A stretch of DNA of 33,950 nt from Symbiobacterium sp. (GCA_020725675.1 DYEP01000170.1:1-33950), one strand, 5' to 3'. Shown: positions 1 to 9,089, numbered from the stretch's first letter. The notes: generated by a model not told the origin, from the sequence alone. Numbers and translations: made by a program.

Positions 1-2
1 AG

Positions 3-803
3 ACGCTGGGCTACGAGGTGGGCAGGCAGGTGATGGAGCGCTACGGCAGGCAGCCCGACGCAGTGCTCATCACCCACGCGGGAGGCGGTAACGTCACCGG
101 CACTGCCAGGGGGCTTTTAAAAGCGGGCTGCGATCGCACCAAGGTGGTGGGCGTTTCCGTGGACCTTTCGGGGCTTCATATGGCCTCTGACAGAGACTTT
201 AACAGAAAATCTTTCACTACGGGCCATACTGGCTTCGGTGTGCCATTTGCGACCTGGCCCGACAGGGCGGACGTGCCGAGAAACGCCGCCAGGCCCTTAA
301 GATATCTGGACCGGTATGTCACAGTTACCCAGGGTGAAGTGTTCTACGTTACAGAGCTGCTCGCCCAGCTCGAGGGACTTGAGCGGGGGCCCGCAGGCAA
401 CACGTCGCTGGCTGCTGCGTTGTCCATCGCTGCGGAGATGGACGAGGACCAGATCCTGGTGGTACAGGAAACGGAGTATACCGGGGCAGGAAAGCACCCG
501 ACTGCGCAGCTTACGTTCGCGCGGCAGAACGGCATCACAGTACGGAGAGGCGACCCGGCCCAAAGCATACCGGGAGAACTAATCGTAATACCAGAGAGGC
601 CGCACCAGGTGAAGGCAAAGGACCTCGATCTCAGCGCGCTTGCCCGCTCATATATCAAAAATGCGCTGGAACGGTCGGGCGTCACTCAACCCGATGAATT
701 TGAAATCCAGTTTCTCGCAGCAGAGGTAAAAAGAGATCCCGAGTTCGTAAGAGGCGTGATAGACGAGATAACAGGAGGAACCAAAAGTGATTCAACGACC
801 TGA
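3..803 (+). CDS. ortB: 2-amino-4-oxopentanoate thiolase, beta subunit (C-terminal part)
   Basis: The reading frame enters from the left edge, so only about the last 266 residues are present and the true start lies outside. OrtB is the PLP-dependent large subunit of the thiolase that cleaves 2-amino-4-oxopentanoate with CoA to acetyl-CoA and alanine, the last step of oxidative ornithine fermentation. The visible part has a glycine-rich phosphate-cup loop (HAGGGNVTG) and ends in a typical helical tail. The assignment rests on overall resemblance to the threonine-synthase-like OrtB family and on the directly following oraS-oraE genes, which is the known clostridial order. Its stop overlaps the oraS start by 17 nt, so translation is probably coupled. 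ortA and ord would be expected upstream of the window. Confidence 0.88.
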   Translation, partial: TLGYEVGRQVMERYGRQPDAVLITHAGGGNVTGTARGLLKAGCDRTKVVGVSVDLSGLHMASDRDFNRKSFTTGHTGFGVPFATWPDRADVPRNAARPLRYLDRYVTVTQGEVFYVTELLAQLEGLERGPAGNTSLAAALSIAAEMDEDQILVVQETEYTGAGKHPTAQLTFARQNGITVRRGDPAQSIPGELIVIPERPHQVKAKDLDLSALARSYIKNALERSGVTQPDEFEIQFLAAEVKRDPEFVRGVIDEITGGTKSDSTT

Positions 804-1185
804 CGATTTTGCGAAGCGGCGGGCTCTTCTTGCGGGTCTTACGGAAGAACAGCTTAAGGAGCGGTTCTGGTCCGCCGCCTTTAGCGTGGTGGCTCCATTA
901 GTCGAACTCGCACGGCAACATACCTCTCCTTCAATTGAGCGCTCGGTACTTCTACGGATGGGCTTTTCCAGTATTGAGGCAAAGACCATAGTAGAGCTGT
1001 GCGCGGAGAGAGGGTTGCTTGGCAAGGGGGCAGGCCATGTGGTGCTGAAATATGCGGAGGCCCGAGGGCTGTCCATAAAAGCAGCAGGAGAGGAACTATG
1101 TTCGAAAAAGGGATGGAATGTAGTGCAGGATCTGTTCAAGAAAGGGGGCGGCGTGCTTGACACTGGACCCAAGAAAGAAGATTGA
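787..1185 (+). CDS. oraS: D-ornithine 4,5-aminomutase, small subunit
   Basis: The protein has 132 residues, close to the roughly 120 usual for OraS. OraS is the small partner of the adenosylcobalamin- and PLP-dependent enzyme that converts D-ornithine to 2,4-diaminopentanoate. It is an all-helical accessory subunit with no cofactor motif of its own. The conserved look includes the early RPDDF segment, a central helical block and the KGGG tail. The GTG start at 787 has a good AGGAGG site 8-13 nt upstream. The 3' end overlaps oraE by 29 nt, so the two subunits are almost certainly made together. Position between ortB and oraE makes the call secure. Confidence 0.9.
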   Translation: MIQRPDDFAKRRALLAGLTEEQLKERFWSAAFSVVAPLVELARQHTSPSIERSVLLRMGFSSIEAKTIVELCAERGLLGKGAGHVVLKYAEARGLSIKAAGEELCSKKGWNVVQDLFKKGGGVLDTGPKKED

Positions 1186-3358
1186 CATCGAGGAAGTGCT
1201 GACAGATCTCGAGCACTACAGGCCAAGACGGAAAGGCTGGCGCTGGAGAGAGGCTGACGGGCGCAAGGAAGGCGCCTTCGAGTACAGGCAAGCGTCAAAA
1301 AGGTTGAAGAACAGCGTTCCATTACCCGCTGCCAGGCATTTTGGGGGGATCGATCCTCAACCCGATTGCGTGATCACCACGGAGATTGCTTCCGGAAGGT
1401 TCGAAGATGATATAAGGCGGATGCGCATGGCTGCGTGGCACGGGGCAGACCATATCATGGTGATCCGGACAGCGGGCCAGAGCCACTACGATGGTTTGAT
1501 CGAAGGCACGCCGGAGGGAGTGGGCGGGGTGCCCATCTCCAGAAAGCAGCTTCGAGCAACCCGGAAGGCGCTGGACATGATAGAGGACGAGGTAGGCAGG
1601 CCCATCAACTTCCACTCGTACGTAAGCGGGGTGGCCGGGCCCGAGATAGCAGTATTGTTTGCCGAGGAAGGAGTAAACGGAGCCCACCAGGATCCACAGT
1701 ATAACGTGTTGTACAGGAATGTGAATATGTACCGTTCCTTTGTGGATGCGGCCGTAGCCAAGGCGATCATGGCGTCAGCAGGCATGCTACAGATCGACGG
1801 TGCCCACAACGCCAATGCCACTGCCCGGGAAGCCTTTAAGGTGATGCCCGAACTCATGGTACAACACGCAATAAACTGCGCTTTTTCTGAGTCGGTGGGC
1901 ATGCCAAAGGACAGCATTTGCCTGAGCACCGTTCCGCCCACTGCTCCTCCGGCCCCTGCGTTGTGGCTGGATCTCCCGTACGCCGTGGCGCTCAGGAAAA
2001 TGTTTGAAGGGTACCGTTTCAGAGCCCAGGAGAACACAAGATACATAGAATCCGATGCTCGTGAAGCGACTGTCACCCACGTGCTTAACTTGCTTGTATC
2101 GCGGCTCACTTCCGCCCATATCCAGAGTACGATCACTCCTGACGAGGGCAGAAATGTTCCGTGGCATTACAATAACGTGGCTGCGATACAGACAGCCAAA
2201 CAAGCCCTGGTAGGGATGGATGGCCTATCAGAATTGGTGAAGCTTGCCGAAGAGGGACCCCTCGGCGAAAAGGTGCGTGAGCTCATGGAACGCGCGGTGC
2301 TGTTCATGGAGGAGATAAGGGACTCTGGAGGCTATTTTGAGGCCGTTTCCCGAGGGTTCTTTGTGGACTCGGGCTTTTACCCAGAGAGAAATGGTGATGG
2401 CATCGTACGAGATCCGAAGGGGGGAGTGGGGCACGGCACCATCGTGCCGCGCGATGCAGACTACCTTGCTCCTGTGTGCCACCACTTTGGGTACAATGCG
2501 CTGCCTGACGGCACCGGGCGCCCGTGCGATCTGATCGGGGGTTGTACGCTGTGTGACCCGTCCAAGATCGTTTACATCGACGAATTGGATGAACAGGACA
2601 ACGTCAGGACGCGGCTTGAGCCTTTCCGGGAGCACAGGCAAAGAGGGCTCATAAGACCAGAAGTACAGTGGTATGGCGACGGCATGATATCGATGACGAT
2701 GTTTCTGCCCGTATCTGAAAACTTGGCGGAGTATGCGGCTGTCGCCATAGCGGAGAGACTTGGCTTACTAGATCCCGAGGTGATACATAAGGCGGTAATG
2801 CACCCCGCTGAAGGTACGCTGATTGAACTCAAGGCCATGGTGCCATTTGATATAGATCCCGAGAGCATCAAAATACCGGAGAAGCCCAAGACGCTTTCGG
2901 AAGAGGAAATCAGGCAGGCCGTCTCAAGACGCCCGCTTCATGCTGTCGCTGCGACCGTGGGTGAAGACGAGCACTCGGTCGGCATGCGGGAGATTATTGA
3001 TATAAAGCACGGAGGGCTCGAAAAGTTCGGCATTCGGGTGAGTTATCTAGGTACGTCGGTTCCGGTGGAAAAGCTGGTAGATGCGGCCATTGAAACGGAT
3101 GCAGATGCCATACTGATAAGTACCATTATCACTCATGCGGACATCCACAGGAAAAACATGAAGAGACTACACGAGCTCTGCGTGGAAAAGGGCATCCGGG
3201 ATAGGCTCTTGCTGGTCTCAGGTGGCACACAGGTCACTGATGATATAGCCCGGGAGTGTGGCATGGATGCTGGGTTCGGAAGGGGTACAAAAGGCATCGA
3301 TGTGGCGAGTTTCCTGGTGAGAGAGAGGGAAGCTAGATCCGCCAACCGGGGAGTGTGA
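1157..3358 (+). CDS. oraE: D-ornithine 4,5-aminomutase, large catalytic subunit
   Basis: This 733-residue protein is near the family's usual 740-750. It carries a TIM-barrel region followed by a C-terminal Rossmann-like cobalamin domain. The base-off/His-on motif DxHxxG is visible as D604-E-H606-S-V-G609. A lysine lies exactly 11 residues after the histidine (K617), the same spacing as between the cobalamin histidine and the PLP lysine in lysine 5,6-aminomutase and clostridial OraE, so K617 is the likely Schiff-base residue. The enzyme moves the terminal amino group of D-ornithine by a radical mechanism. The start is TTG at 1157, preceded by a G-rich Shine-Dalgarno region. It overlaps oraS and ends 3 nt before orX. 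Confidence 0.95.
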   Translation: MTLDPRKKIDIEEVLTDLEHYRPRRKGWRWREADGRKEGAFEYRQASKRLKNSVPLPAARHFGGIDPQPDCVITTEIASGRFEDDIRRMRMAAWHGADHIMVIRTAGQSHYDGLIEGTPEGVGGVPISRKQLRATRKALDMIEDEVGRPINFHSYVSGVAGPEIAVLFAEEGVNGAHQDPQYNVLYRNVNMYRSFVDAAVAKAIMASAGMLQIDGAHNANATAREAFKVMPELMVQHAINCAFSESVGMPKDSICLSTVPPTAPPAPALWLDLPYAVALRKMFEGYRFRAQENTRYIESDAREATVTHVLNLLVSRLTSAHIQSTITPDEGRNVPWHYNNVAAIQTAKQALVGMDGLSELVKLAEEGPLGEKVRELMERAVLFMEEIRDSGGYFEAVSRGFFVDSGFYPERNGDGIVRDPKGGVGHGTIVPRDADYLAPVCHHFGYNALPDGTGRPCDLIGGCTLCDPSKIVYIDELDEQDNVRTRLEPFREHRQRGLIRPEVQWYGDGMISMTMFLPVSENLAEYAAVAIAERLGLLDPEVIHKAVMHPAEGTLIELKAMVPFDIDPESIKIPEKPKTLSEEEIRQAVSRRPLHAVAATVGEDEHSVGMREIIDIKHGGLEKFGIRVSYLGTSVPVEKLVDAAIETDADAILISTIITHADIHRKNMKRLHELCVEKGIRDRLLLVSGGTQVTDDIARECGMDAGFGRGTKGIDVASFLVREREARSANRGV

Positions 3359-3361
3359 CCC

Positions 3362-4804
3362 ATGCATTTTGACCTTCTTGTTGCTGAAATAGGCAGCACA
3401 ACCACAACGGTATCAGCGTTCCGCGGTATATACGGACAGCAGCCGGAGTTTGGTGGTCAAGGTATGGCTCCCACCACAGTGCTGCAAGGTGACGTGACTC
3501 AAGGGCTCATGGCCGCGTTGGAGCACCTCCGTGGACAGCTGGGCGAGGACATTACGTATGACAGTATGTTCGCGTCATCTAGCGCGGCAGGCGGGTTAAA
3601 GATGACAGTTCACGGTCTGGTCTATGATATGACTGTGAAGGCAGCGCGCGAAGCGGCGCTGGGAGCCGGGGCGGTGCTCAGGTACGTTACTTCGGGGATT
3701 ATGGACGAGGACGACCTCTCCCGGATCCTTGAGATAAGGCCCAACATCATCCTGCTGGCCGGCGGAGTGGACTATGGCGAGAAAACCACTGTCATCGCCA
3801 ACGCAAGAAGCTTAAGTCAGCTTGATATAGACGCGCCAGTGATATACGCTGGAAATGTGGCCGCAGGCGAGACTGTCAGATCAATCCTTGAGTCTGCCGG
3901 CAAGAAGGTGGTGTGCGTCGAAAACGTCTACCCAAGGATCGATGATCTCAATATCGAACCGACCAGACGCGCCATCCAGAAAGTGTTCGAAGAGCACATT
4001 GTAGTCGCACCGGGTATGGAACGGATCAGGGCGATGGTCGACGGCAGGATCATACCTACTCCTGGAGCGGTGATGAACGCAGCGCTCCTCTTGTATGAGC
4101 AGATGGGTGACCTTATGGTAGTCGATGTGGGTGGGGCCACGACGGATGTGCATTCCGTAACATCCGGGTCAGAGGAGATTTCAGAGTTACTTACATCTCC
4201 CGAGCCCCTCGCAAAAAGAACTGTGGAAGGAGATCTGGGCATATTCGTCAATGCACCCAACGTGGTTTCGCTCATAGGGGAGGATACATTAAGGGCTGAG
4301 CTAGGAGTGGATCCGGCGGTTCTCATTAAGAGGCGCAGCGTGATACCGGCGGATGAGACTGAGCGCCGCTTTGTGGAGAGGCTTGCTGAAGAGGCCGTAA
4401 CCGTTGCTGTCTCGCGGCATGCGGGCAAGATGAAGTACCTTTACGGCCCCACAGGGCGTGTCACTGTGGCAGAGGGTAAGGATTTGACCAAGGTCCGGTG
4501 GATCATAGGCACCGGCGGCGCGTTAACCCGGTTGCCGGGGGCAAAGAGGATACTCGAAGGCATTCCCTCTGACAGAAGGGGTAAGGAACTGTACCCCAAG
4601 GACGCTCGTGTGCTGGTGGACAGTGATTACATCATGGCAGCAGCAGGCACGTTGGGACTTCGATTTCCTGATGCTGCGACCAAACTAATGCTCAGCAGTC
4701 TTGGATGGGGGGCGACCGGAAATGAAGAATCCCCGCATAGAGATTTACACAGAACGCATCACGCAAAATGCAAGGGTAGTGGTGGACCTGTGCTCGAGGT
4801 ATAA
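3362..4804 (+). CDS. MutL/GlmL-type ATPase of the ornithine cluster (OrX-like)
   Basis: This 480-residue protein belongs to the glutamate-mutase MutL/GlmL family, with an actin/ASKHA-like ATPase fold. The N-terminal phosphate loop is seen at residues 7-20 (VAEIGSTTTTVSAF) and a second nucleotide loop in the middle (VVDVGGATTDVHSV). Family members sit next to B12-dependent aminomutases and are thought to reactivate or chaperone the mutase; that role is inferred here from position after oraE. The gene has a GGGGAG ribosome site and an ATG start. Its final 32 or so residues read through the start of orr in another frame, giving an 83-nt overlap after a run of six G at 4707-4712. The family would normally end near 4720, so this tail may reflect a one-base deletion (see findings). 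Confidence 0.85.
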   Translation: MHFDLLVAEIGSTTTTVSAFRGIYGQQPEFGGQGMAPTTVLQGDVTQGLMAALEHLRGQLGEDITYDSMFASSSAAGGLKMTVHGLVYDMTVKAAREAALGAGAVLRYVTSGIMDEDDLSRILEIRPNIILLAGGVDYGEKTTVIANARSLSQLDIDAPVIYAGNVAAGETVRSILESAGKKVVCVENVYPRIDDLNIEPTRRAIQKVFEEHIVVAPGMERIRAMVDGRIIPTPGAVMNAALLLYEQMGDLMVVDVGGATTDVHSVTSGSEEISELLTSPEPLAKRTVEGDLGIFVNAPNVVSLIGEDTLRAELGVDPAVLIKRRSVIPADETERRFVERLAEEAVTVAVSRHAGKMKYLYGPTGRVTVAEGKDLTKVRWIIGTGGALTRLPGAKRILEGIPSDRRGKELYPKDARVLVDSDYIMAAAGTLGLRFPDAATKLMLSSLGWGATGNEESPHRDLHRTHHAKCKGSGGPVLEV

Positions 4805-5789
4805 TGTGGCGGTGACTGGCGTAACGAAGGGTGCCTGCGCCCACCCGGACGTGGCCTGGGCAATGCTCGACGGAGGAGTGGCCGGGCTGGCTGATTCCCG
4901 TGTGGCGAACCTGGCCCGCCTTCGAAAGGCAGGAATCAGAGCGGAGATGATGTTGCTGCGCATTCCCATGCCCAGCGAAACCAAAAGCGTGGTGGATGTG
5001 GCGGATGTCAGCCTCAACTCTGAAATCTCTACTATTAGGAGTCTTGGGGAAGCGGCAATGAAAAAGGGCGTTATCCACAAGGTGATCCTTATGGTAGATA
5101 CGGGAGACCTAAGGGAAGGTGTGTGGCCGGATGACGTCGTCCGCATGTGTGCCGAGATCCGGAAGATCCCAGGTATTACGCTGGAAGGGATCGGCACCAA
5201 TCTGGGATGCTATGGAGGAGTGATCCCGACAGAAACTAACCTGGGACAGCTGGTCCAGCTGAAGACACAGGTGGAAGAGGCGACGGGCAGGAGGCTGAAG
5301 CTGGTTTCGGCCGGGACCTCAGCTACATTCAACTTGCTTCAAGAGGGAAAACTCCCGGAAGGTGTCAACCACTTCAGGGTAGGGGAGGCCATACTGCTTG
5401 GGACAGAAGCTGTAGGAGGCAAGGTGCTTCCGGGCGCCACCACGGACAGTTTTCGACTCGTGGCAGAAGTGGTAGAAGTGAAGACCAAACCGTCCTTACC
5501 CATCGGAGAGGTGGGCTGGGATGCTTTCAGGACGGTACCCAGGTTTACGGACAGGGGCATAAGAAAACGGGCAGTTCTGGCCATAGGGAGGCAGGACATC
5601 AGGCCAGAGGCCATGGAGCCGCTGCTTGCTGGTTGCGAGATACTGGGCGCGTCTTCTGACCATCTGATCGTGGATGTGACAGACTCCCCGACGGAAGTCC
5701 GGGTTGGAGATGAAGTGCCCTTCCGAATTGGGTACGGCGCGTTGCTCCAGGCCATGACCTCGGAGTATGTTGAGAAAGTGGTATTATGA
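4722..5789 (+). CDS. orr: Ornithine racemase (alanine-racemase-like fold type III PLP enzyme)
   Basis: This 355-residue protein has an alanine-racemase N-terminal barrel, with the PLP lysine as K36 in the segment VTGVTKGACAHP. It resembles the clostridial ornithine racemase that interconverts L- and D-ornithine, supplying the D-isomer needed by OraSE. Later landmarks are IGTNLGCYGG and the phosphate-binding SAGTSAT segment. I chose the ATG at 4722 because the protein then begins MKNPRIEIYT, as in relatives; a TTG at 4701 in the same frame is a less likely alternative. The next gene starts 12 nt downstream. Substrate specificity is inferred from the neighbouring ornithine aminomutase genes. 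Confidence 0.88.
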   Translation: MKNPRIEIYTERITQNARVVVDLCSRYNVAVTGVTKGACAHPDVAWAMLDGGVAGLADSRVANLARLRKAGIRAEMMLLRIPMPSETKSVVDVADVSLNSEISTIRSLGEAAMKKGVIHKVILMVDTGDLREGVWPDDVVRMCAEIRKIPGITLEGIGTNLGCYGGVIPTETNLGQLVQLKTQVEEATGRRLKLVSAGTSATFNLLQEGKLPEGVNHFRVGEAILLGTEAVGGKVLPGATTDSFRLVAEVVEVKTKPSLPIGEVGWDAFRTVPRFTDRGIRKRAVLAIGRQDIRPEAMEPLLAGCEILGASSDHLIVDVTDSPTEVRVGDEVPFRIGYGALLQAMTSEYVEKVVL

Positions 5790-5801
5790 GGTGGTGAAGA
5801 A

Positions 5802-7115
5802 ATGAGGGGCGTCGTGTTTGCTGGCCTTTGCCCTCACCCCCCGATTATGATACCGGAAATCGGGGGTGCGGAGGTAAAGAAGGTATCAAAGACCGTGGCA
5901 GCCATGGAGCACTTGGCCCAGTCGGTTCTTCGGCTGGCACCTGATGTCATACTCATGGTTTCGCCCCACGCCAGGATCGGAATGAATGAGATGACCTTAC
6001 TGGACGCTTCCTCAGTTAGCGGAGATCTGGCTCGCTTCGGACGACCGGATATAAGAGTAGAACGTGCTGTTTGCAGAGATACTCTTGACATTGTGGAGGA
6101 AGCGGCTAAAAGAGCGGGAATAGGAGTCGCCAGGGCGCCTCAAGGTGAGGGTGCGCTTGATCACGGGTTCCTCGTCCCCCTCTATTTCCTCGATAGGGCC
6201 GGGATAAGTGCGCCTTTGGTATGTTTTTCGATGTCACTTCTGCCCCAAGAACATCAGGTGCGCTTCGGGAGGCTATTAGGGGAGGCATTGGACAGCCTGG
6301 ATACCTGTTCTGCGTTTCTTGCATCAGGCGACCTCTCTCACCGGCTCACGAAGCATGCGCCGGCAGGGTACAGCCCCAAAGGACGTGAGTTTGACGAGTA
6401 CGTCGTTGGCGCGCTGGAGCGGATGGATCTCGATTCGCTGCTTGACATTGATCCGGGGCTCGTCGAGGCGGCTGGAGAGTGCGGGTTGAGACCTTTATCC
6501 ATGCTGGCGGGATTGTGTGCAGCAACGGGGCTGAGTCTTGACCGCCTGAGCTACGAGGGCCCGTTCGGCGTGGGGTACGCAGTAGCTTCTTTCCAAAAGG
6601 CCGACCCACTTGTCGCTCTGGCAAAAAGATCGCTTGAAACCTACATCAGGGATGGCCGTCGGGTGGCATTGCCAAAGACCGGGCTCCCTGACACAAAAGC
6701 AGGGGTGTTTGTATCGCTCAAAGTGGGGGGCGAGCTGCGTGGTTGCATCGGTACGTTTGCGCCTACGCGTCCTAGCATTGCAGAGGAGATCAGGGAGATG
6801 GCCATCGCTGCAGGGACGCAGGACCCGAGGTTTCCCCCTGTCAACGAGGATGAGCTGGAGACACTGTCATATTCTGTAGACGTGATTTCGCCTCCGGAAG
6901 CCGTCGATGACGAGACTGCCCTGGACCCCAAAGTGTATGGGGTGATCGTAGAAAAAGGGCAAAGACGGGGACTTCTGCTGCCGGACCTTGAAGGAGTGAA
7001 TACGGTCGCTGAACAGCTTTTCATCGCCAAGCGCAAAGCAGGGATTAACCCATCTGATCATGATGTGCGGCTTTACAGGTTTAGGGTGGAGCGGCATAGG
7101 GAGGGAGCGCGATAA
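5802..7115 (+). CDS. MEMO1-AMMECR1 fusion (AmmeMemoRadiSam proteins B and A in one chain)
   Basis: The 437-residue protein joins two domains usually found as separate AmmeMemoRadiSam genes. Residues 1-265 resemble the MEMO1 / class III extradiol dioxygenase (LigB) fold, with candidate metal ligands H12 (CPHPP), H56 (SPHAR), H121 (LDHGF) and the D177-L-S-H180 motif. Residues 268-437 are an AMMECR1 domain with its hallmark LRGCIGT at 312-318. The biochemical function of both families is unsettled. The radical SAM partner follows at once, its apparent start overlapping this stop. A GAGGTGGTGAAGAA leader precedes the ATG. Placement between orr and argF, in the same tight run, suggests co-expression with ornithine metabolism, which is inference only. 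Confidence 0.9.
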   Translation: MRGVVFAGLCPHPPIMIPEIGGAEVKKVSKTVAAMEHLAQSVLRLAPDVILMVSPHARIGMNEMTLLDASSVSGDLARFGRPDIRVERAVCRDTLDIVEEAAKRAGIGVARAPQGEGALDHGFLVPLYFLDRAGISAPLVCFSMSLLPQEHQVRFGRLLGEALDSLDTCSAFLASGDLSHRLTKHAPAGYSPKGREFDEYVVGALERMDLDSLLDIDPGLVEAAGECGLRPLSMLAGLCAATGLSLDRLSYEGPFGVGYAVASFQKADPLVALAKRSLETYIRDGRRVALPKTGLPDTKAGVFVSLKVGGELRGCIGTFAPTRPSIAEEIREMAIAAGTQDPRFPPVNEDELETLSYSVDVISPPEAVDDETALDPKVYGVIVEKGQRRGLLLPDLEGVNTVAEQLFIAKRKAGINPSDHDVRLYRFRVERHREGAR

Positions 7116-8116
7116 AGGAGGCACTTTACTGGGAAAAGCGCAAAGAGGGCGTGCAGTGCAACCTCTGTCCTCAGGGCTGCTTCATAAAACCGGGCCGGAC
7201 GGGGGTCTGCCGCGTCAGGAAGAACATTGACCAGACACTTTATGCCACAAATTACGGACAGGTTTCTTCTTTGGCTGTCGACCCGATTGAGAAGAAACCC
7301 CTGTACCACTTTTACCCTGGAACCACTATTCTGTCTGCAGGGACCGTTGGGTGTAACCTGTCCTGCGGGTTTTGCCAAAACTGGCAAATTTCACAGGCCG
7401 AGGCAGACACGCGCTACATTTCTCCATCTGCCATGGCAGAGCTGGCACTGGAGCAGAAGAGAAAGAATGCGCGCATGATAGGTATCGCATATACCTACTC
7501 GGAGCCGCTCATGTGGTACGAGTGGGTGCTGGACGCCTCAAGGGAGGCAAAGGAGCGGGGGCTTTTCAATGTTCTGGTAACCAACGGCTACATCAGACCT
7601 GGACCCCTTTCCGATCTGGCACAGGAGATCGATGCGGCCAACGTTGACCTCAAGGCATTCAGCGATGAATTCTATCGGCGAACGTGCGGTGGGCGGCTCG
7701 GACCGGTTATGGACACTATAGGACTATTAGTTGAGAAAGGAGTGCATGTGGAAGTCACTACTCTGCTCATCGCCGGAGAGAACGACGAAGAGGAGGAGAT
7801 CGCGGGAATCGCCAGGTGGCTGTCTGAGCTTGATCCGGCCATCCCGTACCACATATCAAGGTATTTCCCCAATTATAAGTACACCAAGGCTCCGACGCCC
7901 ACCGAGACGTTGCTCAAGGCGTACGATATCGCCAGGGAGCACCTTTCTTACGTCTACCTTGGGAACATTGGGGGAGGACAGTGGTCGGATACACTCTGCC
8001 CGCGTTGCAACCACACGGTGGTAGCCCGTTATCCTGTTCTCTCTATCCGTCTGGAAAAGGGCAAGTGCCCTGACTGCGGAGAACACATTCCGATTAAACA
8101 CCGATTGGAGGAATGA
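7112..8116 (+). CDS. AmmeMemoRadiSam system radical SAM enzyme
   Basis: The radical SAM cluster motif CNLSCGFC (CxxxCxxC) is present, preceded by a cysteine-rich N-terminus (CNLCPQGC) and followed by a C-terminal zinc-ribbon-like segment (CPRC ... CPDC). This is the third component of the AmmeMemoRadiSam set, distantly related to pyruvate formate-lyase-activating enzymes; its substrate is unknown. An automatic start would be GTG at 7151, but family members begin with a stretch like MKEALYYEK. Exactly that stretch (KEALYWEK) is encoded in frame just upstream, after an ATA codon at 7112 that lies 7 nt behind a GGAGG and overlaps the preceding TAA. I therefore place the start at ATA 7112, with GTG 7151 as the fallback. 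The end overlaps the argF region by ATGA. Confidence 0.9.
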   Translation: MKEALYWEKRKEGVQCNLCPQGCFIKPGRTGVCRVRKNIDQTLYATNYGQVSSLAVDPIEKKPLYHFYPGTTILSAGTVGCNLSCGFCQNWQISQAEADTRYISPSAMAELALEQKRKNARMIGIAYTYSEPLMWYEWVLDASREAKERGLFNVLVTNGYIRPGPLSDLAQEIDAANVDLKAFSDEFYRRTCGGRLGPVMDTIGLLVEKGVHVEVTTLLIAGENDEEEEIAGIARWLSELDPAIPYHISRYFPNYKYTKAPTPTETLLKAYDIAREHLSYVYLGNIGGGQWSDTLCPRCNHTVVARYPVLSIRLEKGKCPDCGEHIPIKHRLEE

Positions 8117-8121
8117 TGCAC

Positions 8122-9054
8122 ATGGCTGTAAACATGAAAGGCAAGGACCTGGTATCAGTACATGACCTGACAACAGAGGAAGTCTACCAGATCTTAAGGA
8201 CTGCTGAGTACGTAAAAATGATGAACAAGACCGGCTCGAGGTTTCAGCCGCTTTCTGGCAAGACCCTCGGCATGATCTTCACCAAGCCTTCCACCAGGAC
8301 ACGGATATCCTTTGAGGTGGCGATATATGAACTGGGCGGGTATGGCTTGTTCCTGAGCGCCAACGAGCTTCAGCTGCGGCGCGGTGAGACCATCGCCGAT
8401 ACCGCACGTGTGCTGTCAAGATACATACACGGGATCATGATCCGCACCTTTGATCACAAAGACGTGGTTGAGCTCGCGCACTACGCTACCATCCCCGTGA
8501 TCAACGGGCTGACGGACCTGCTCCACCCGTGCCAGGCACTGGCTGATATCTTTACCATCTATGAGAAAAAAGGTCGGCTCGATGGCATTAAACTCGCCTA
8601 CATCGGTGACGGCAATAACGTTGCCCATTCTCTGATGTACGCAGGGGCGAAGGTGGGCATGAAGGTCACAGTGGTCACGCCTGAGGGCTATGAACCCAAC
8701 CCCGAAGTGGTGAATACTGCCCGGGAAGATGCCGCAGCTACCGGAGCGGAGATCATACTAACGAATGATCCAAAAGAGGGAGTCCGCGATGCGGACGTAG
8801 TCTACACGGATGTGTGGACCAGCATGGGCCAGGAAAAGGAGCATGATGAGCGGGTTGCCGCGCTCACGCCCTACCAGGTGAACCCGTCACTCCTTGCGCA
8901 CGCGAAGCAGGACGTCATTTTCATGCACTGCCTGCCCGCCCACAGGGGTGAAGAAGTCGTGGATGAAGTGATTGATAGCCCGCGTTCTGTCGTGTGGGAC
9001 GAGGCGGAGAACCGGTTGCATGTACAAAAGGCCATTCTTGCGTTGGTCATGTAG
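8122..9054 (+). CDS. argF: Ornithine carbamoyltransferase
   Basis: This 310-residue protein has all the transcarbamylase landmarks: the carbamoyl-phosphate site STRTR, the HPCQALAD segment and the ornithine-loop cysteine motif HCLPAHRGEE. It converts L-ornithine and carbamoyl phosphate to citrulline, or the reverse in catabolism. Three in-frame ATGs lie at 8113, 8116 and 8122. The GGAGG at 8107-8111 is best spaced for 8122, but 8116 is possible. It lies in the run that begins with ornithine fermentation genes, whereas argG and argH are 23 kb away with their own promoter. It could serve biosynthesis or act as a catabolic outlet; the sequence alone does not decide. Confidence 0.96.
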   Translation: MAVNMKGKDLVSVHDLTTEEVYQILRTAEYVKMMNKTGSRFQPLSGKTLGMIFTKPSTRTRISFEVAIYELGGYGLFLSANELQLRRGETIADTARVLSRYIHGIMIRTFDHKDVVELAHYATIPVINGLTDLLHPCQALADIFTIYEKKGRLDGIKLAYIGDGNNVAHSLMYAGAKVGMKVTVVTPEGYEPNPEVVNTAREDAAATGAEIILTNDPKEGVRDADVVYTDVWTSMGQEKEHDERVAALTPYQVNPSLLAHAKQDVIFMHCLPAHRGEEVVDEVIDSPRSVVWDEAENRLHVQKAILALVM

Positions 9055-9089
9055 GCAGATACTCCAGTAAACAAGGGAGAGGAAGCGCT

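Noticed and set aside
1486-2136. Minus-strand open frame of 216 codons inside oraE
   Set aside because: It is antisense to the strongly recognised oraE coding sequence, has no family resemblance and no ribosome site; a shadow of high-GC coding.
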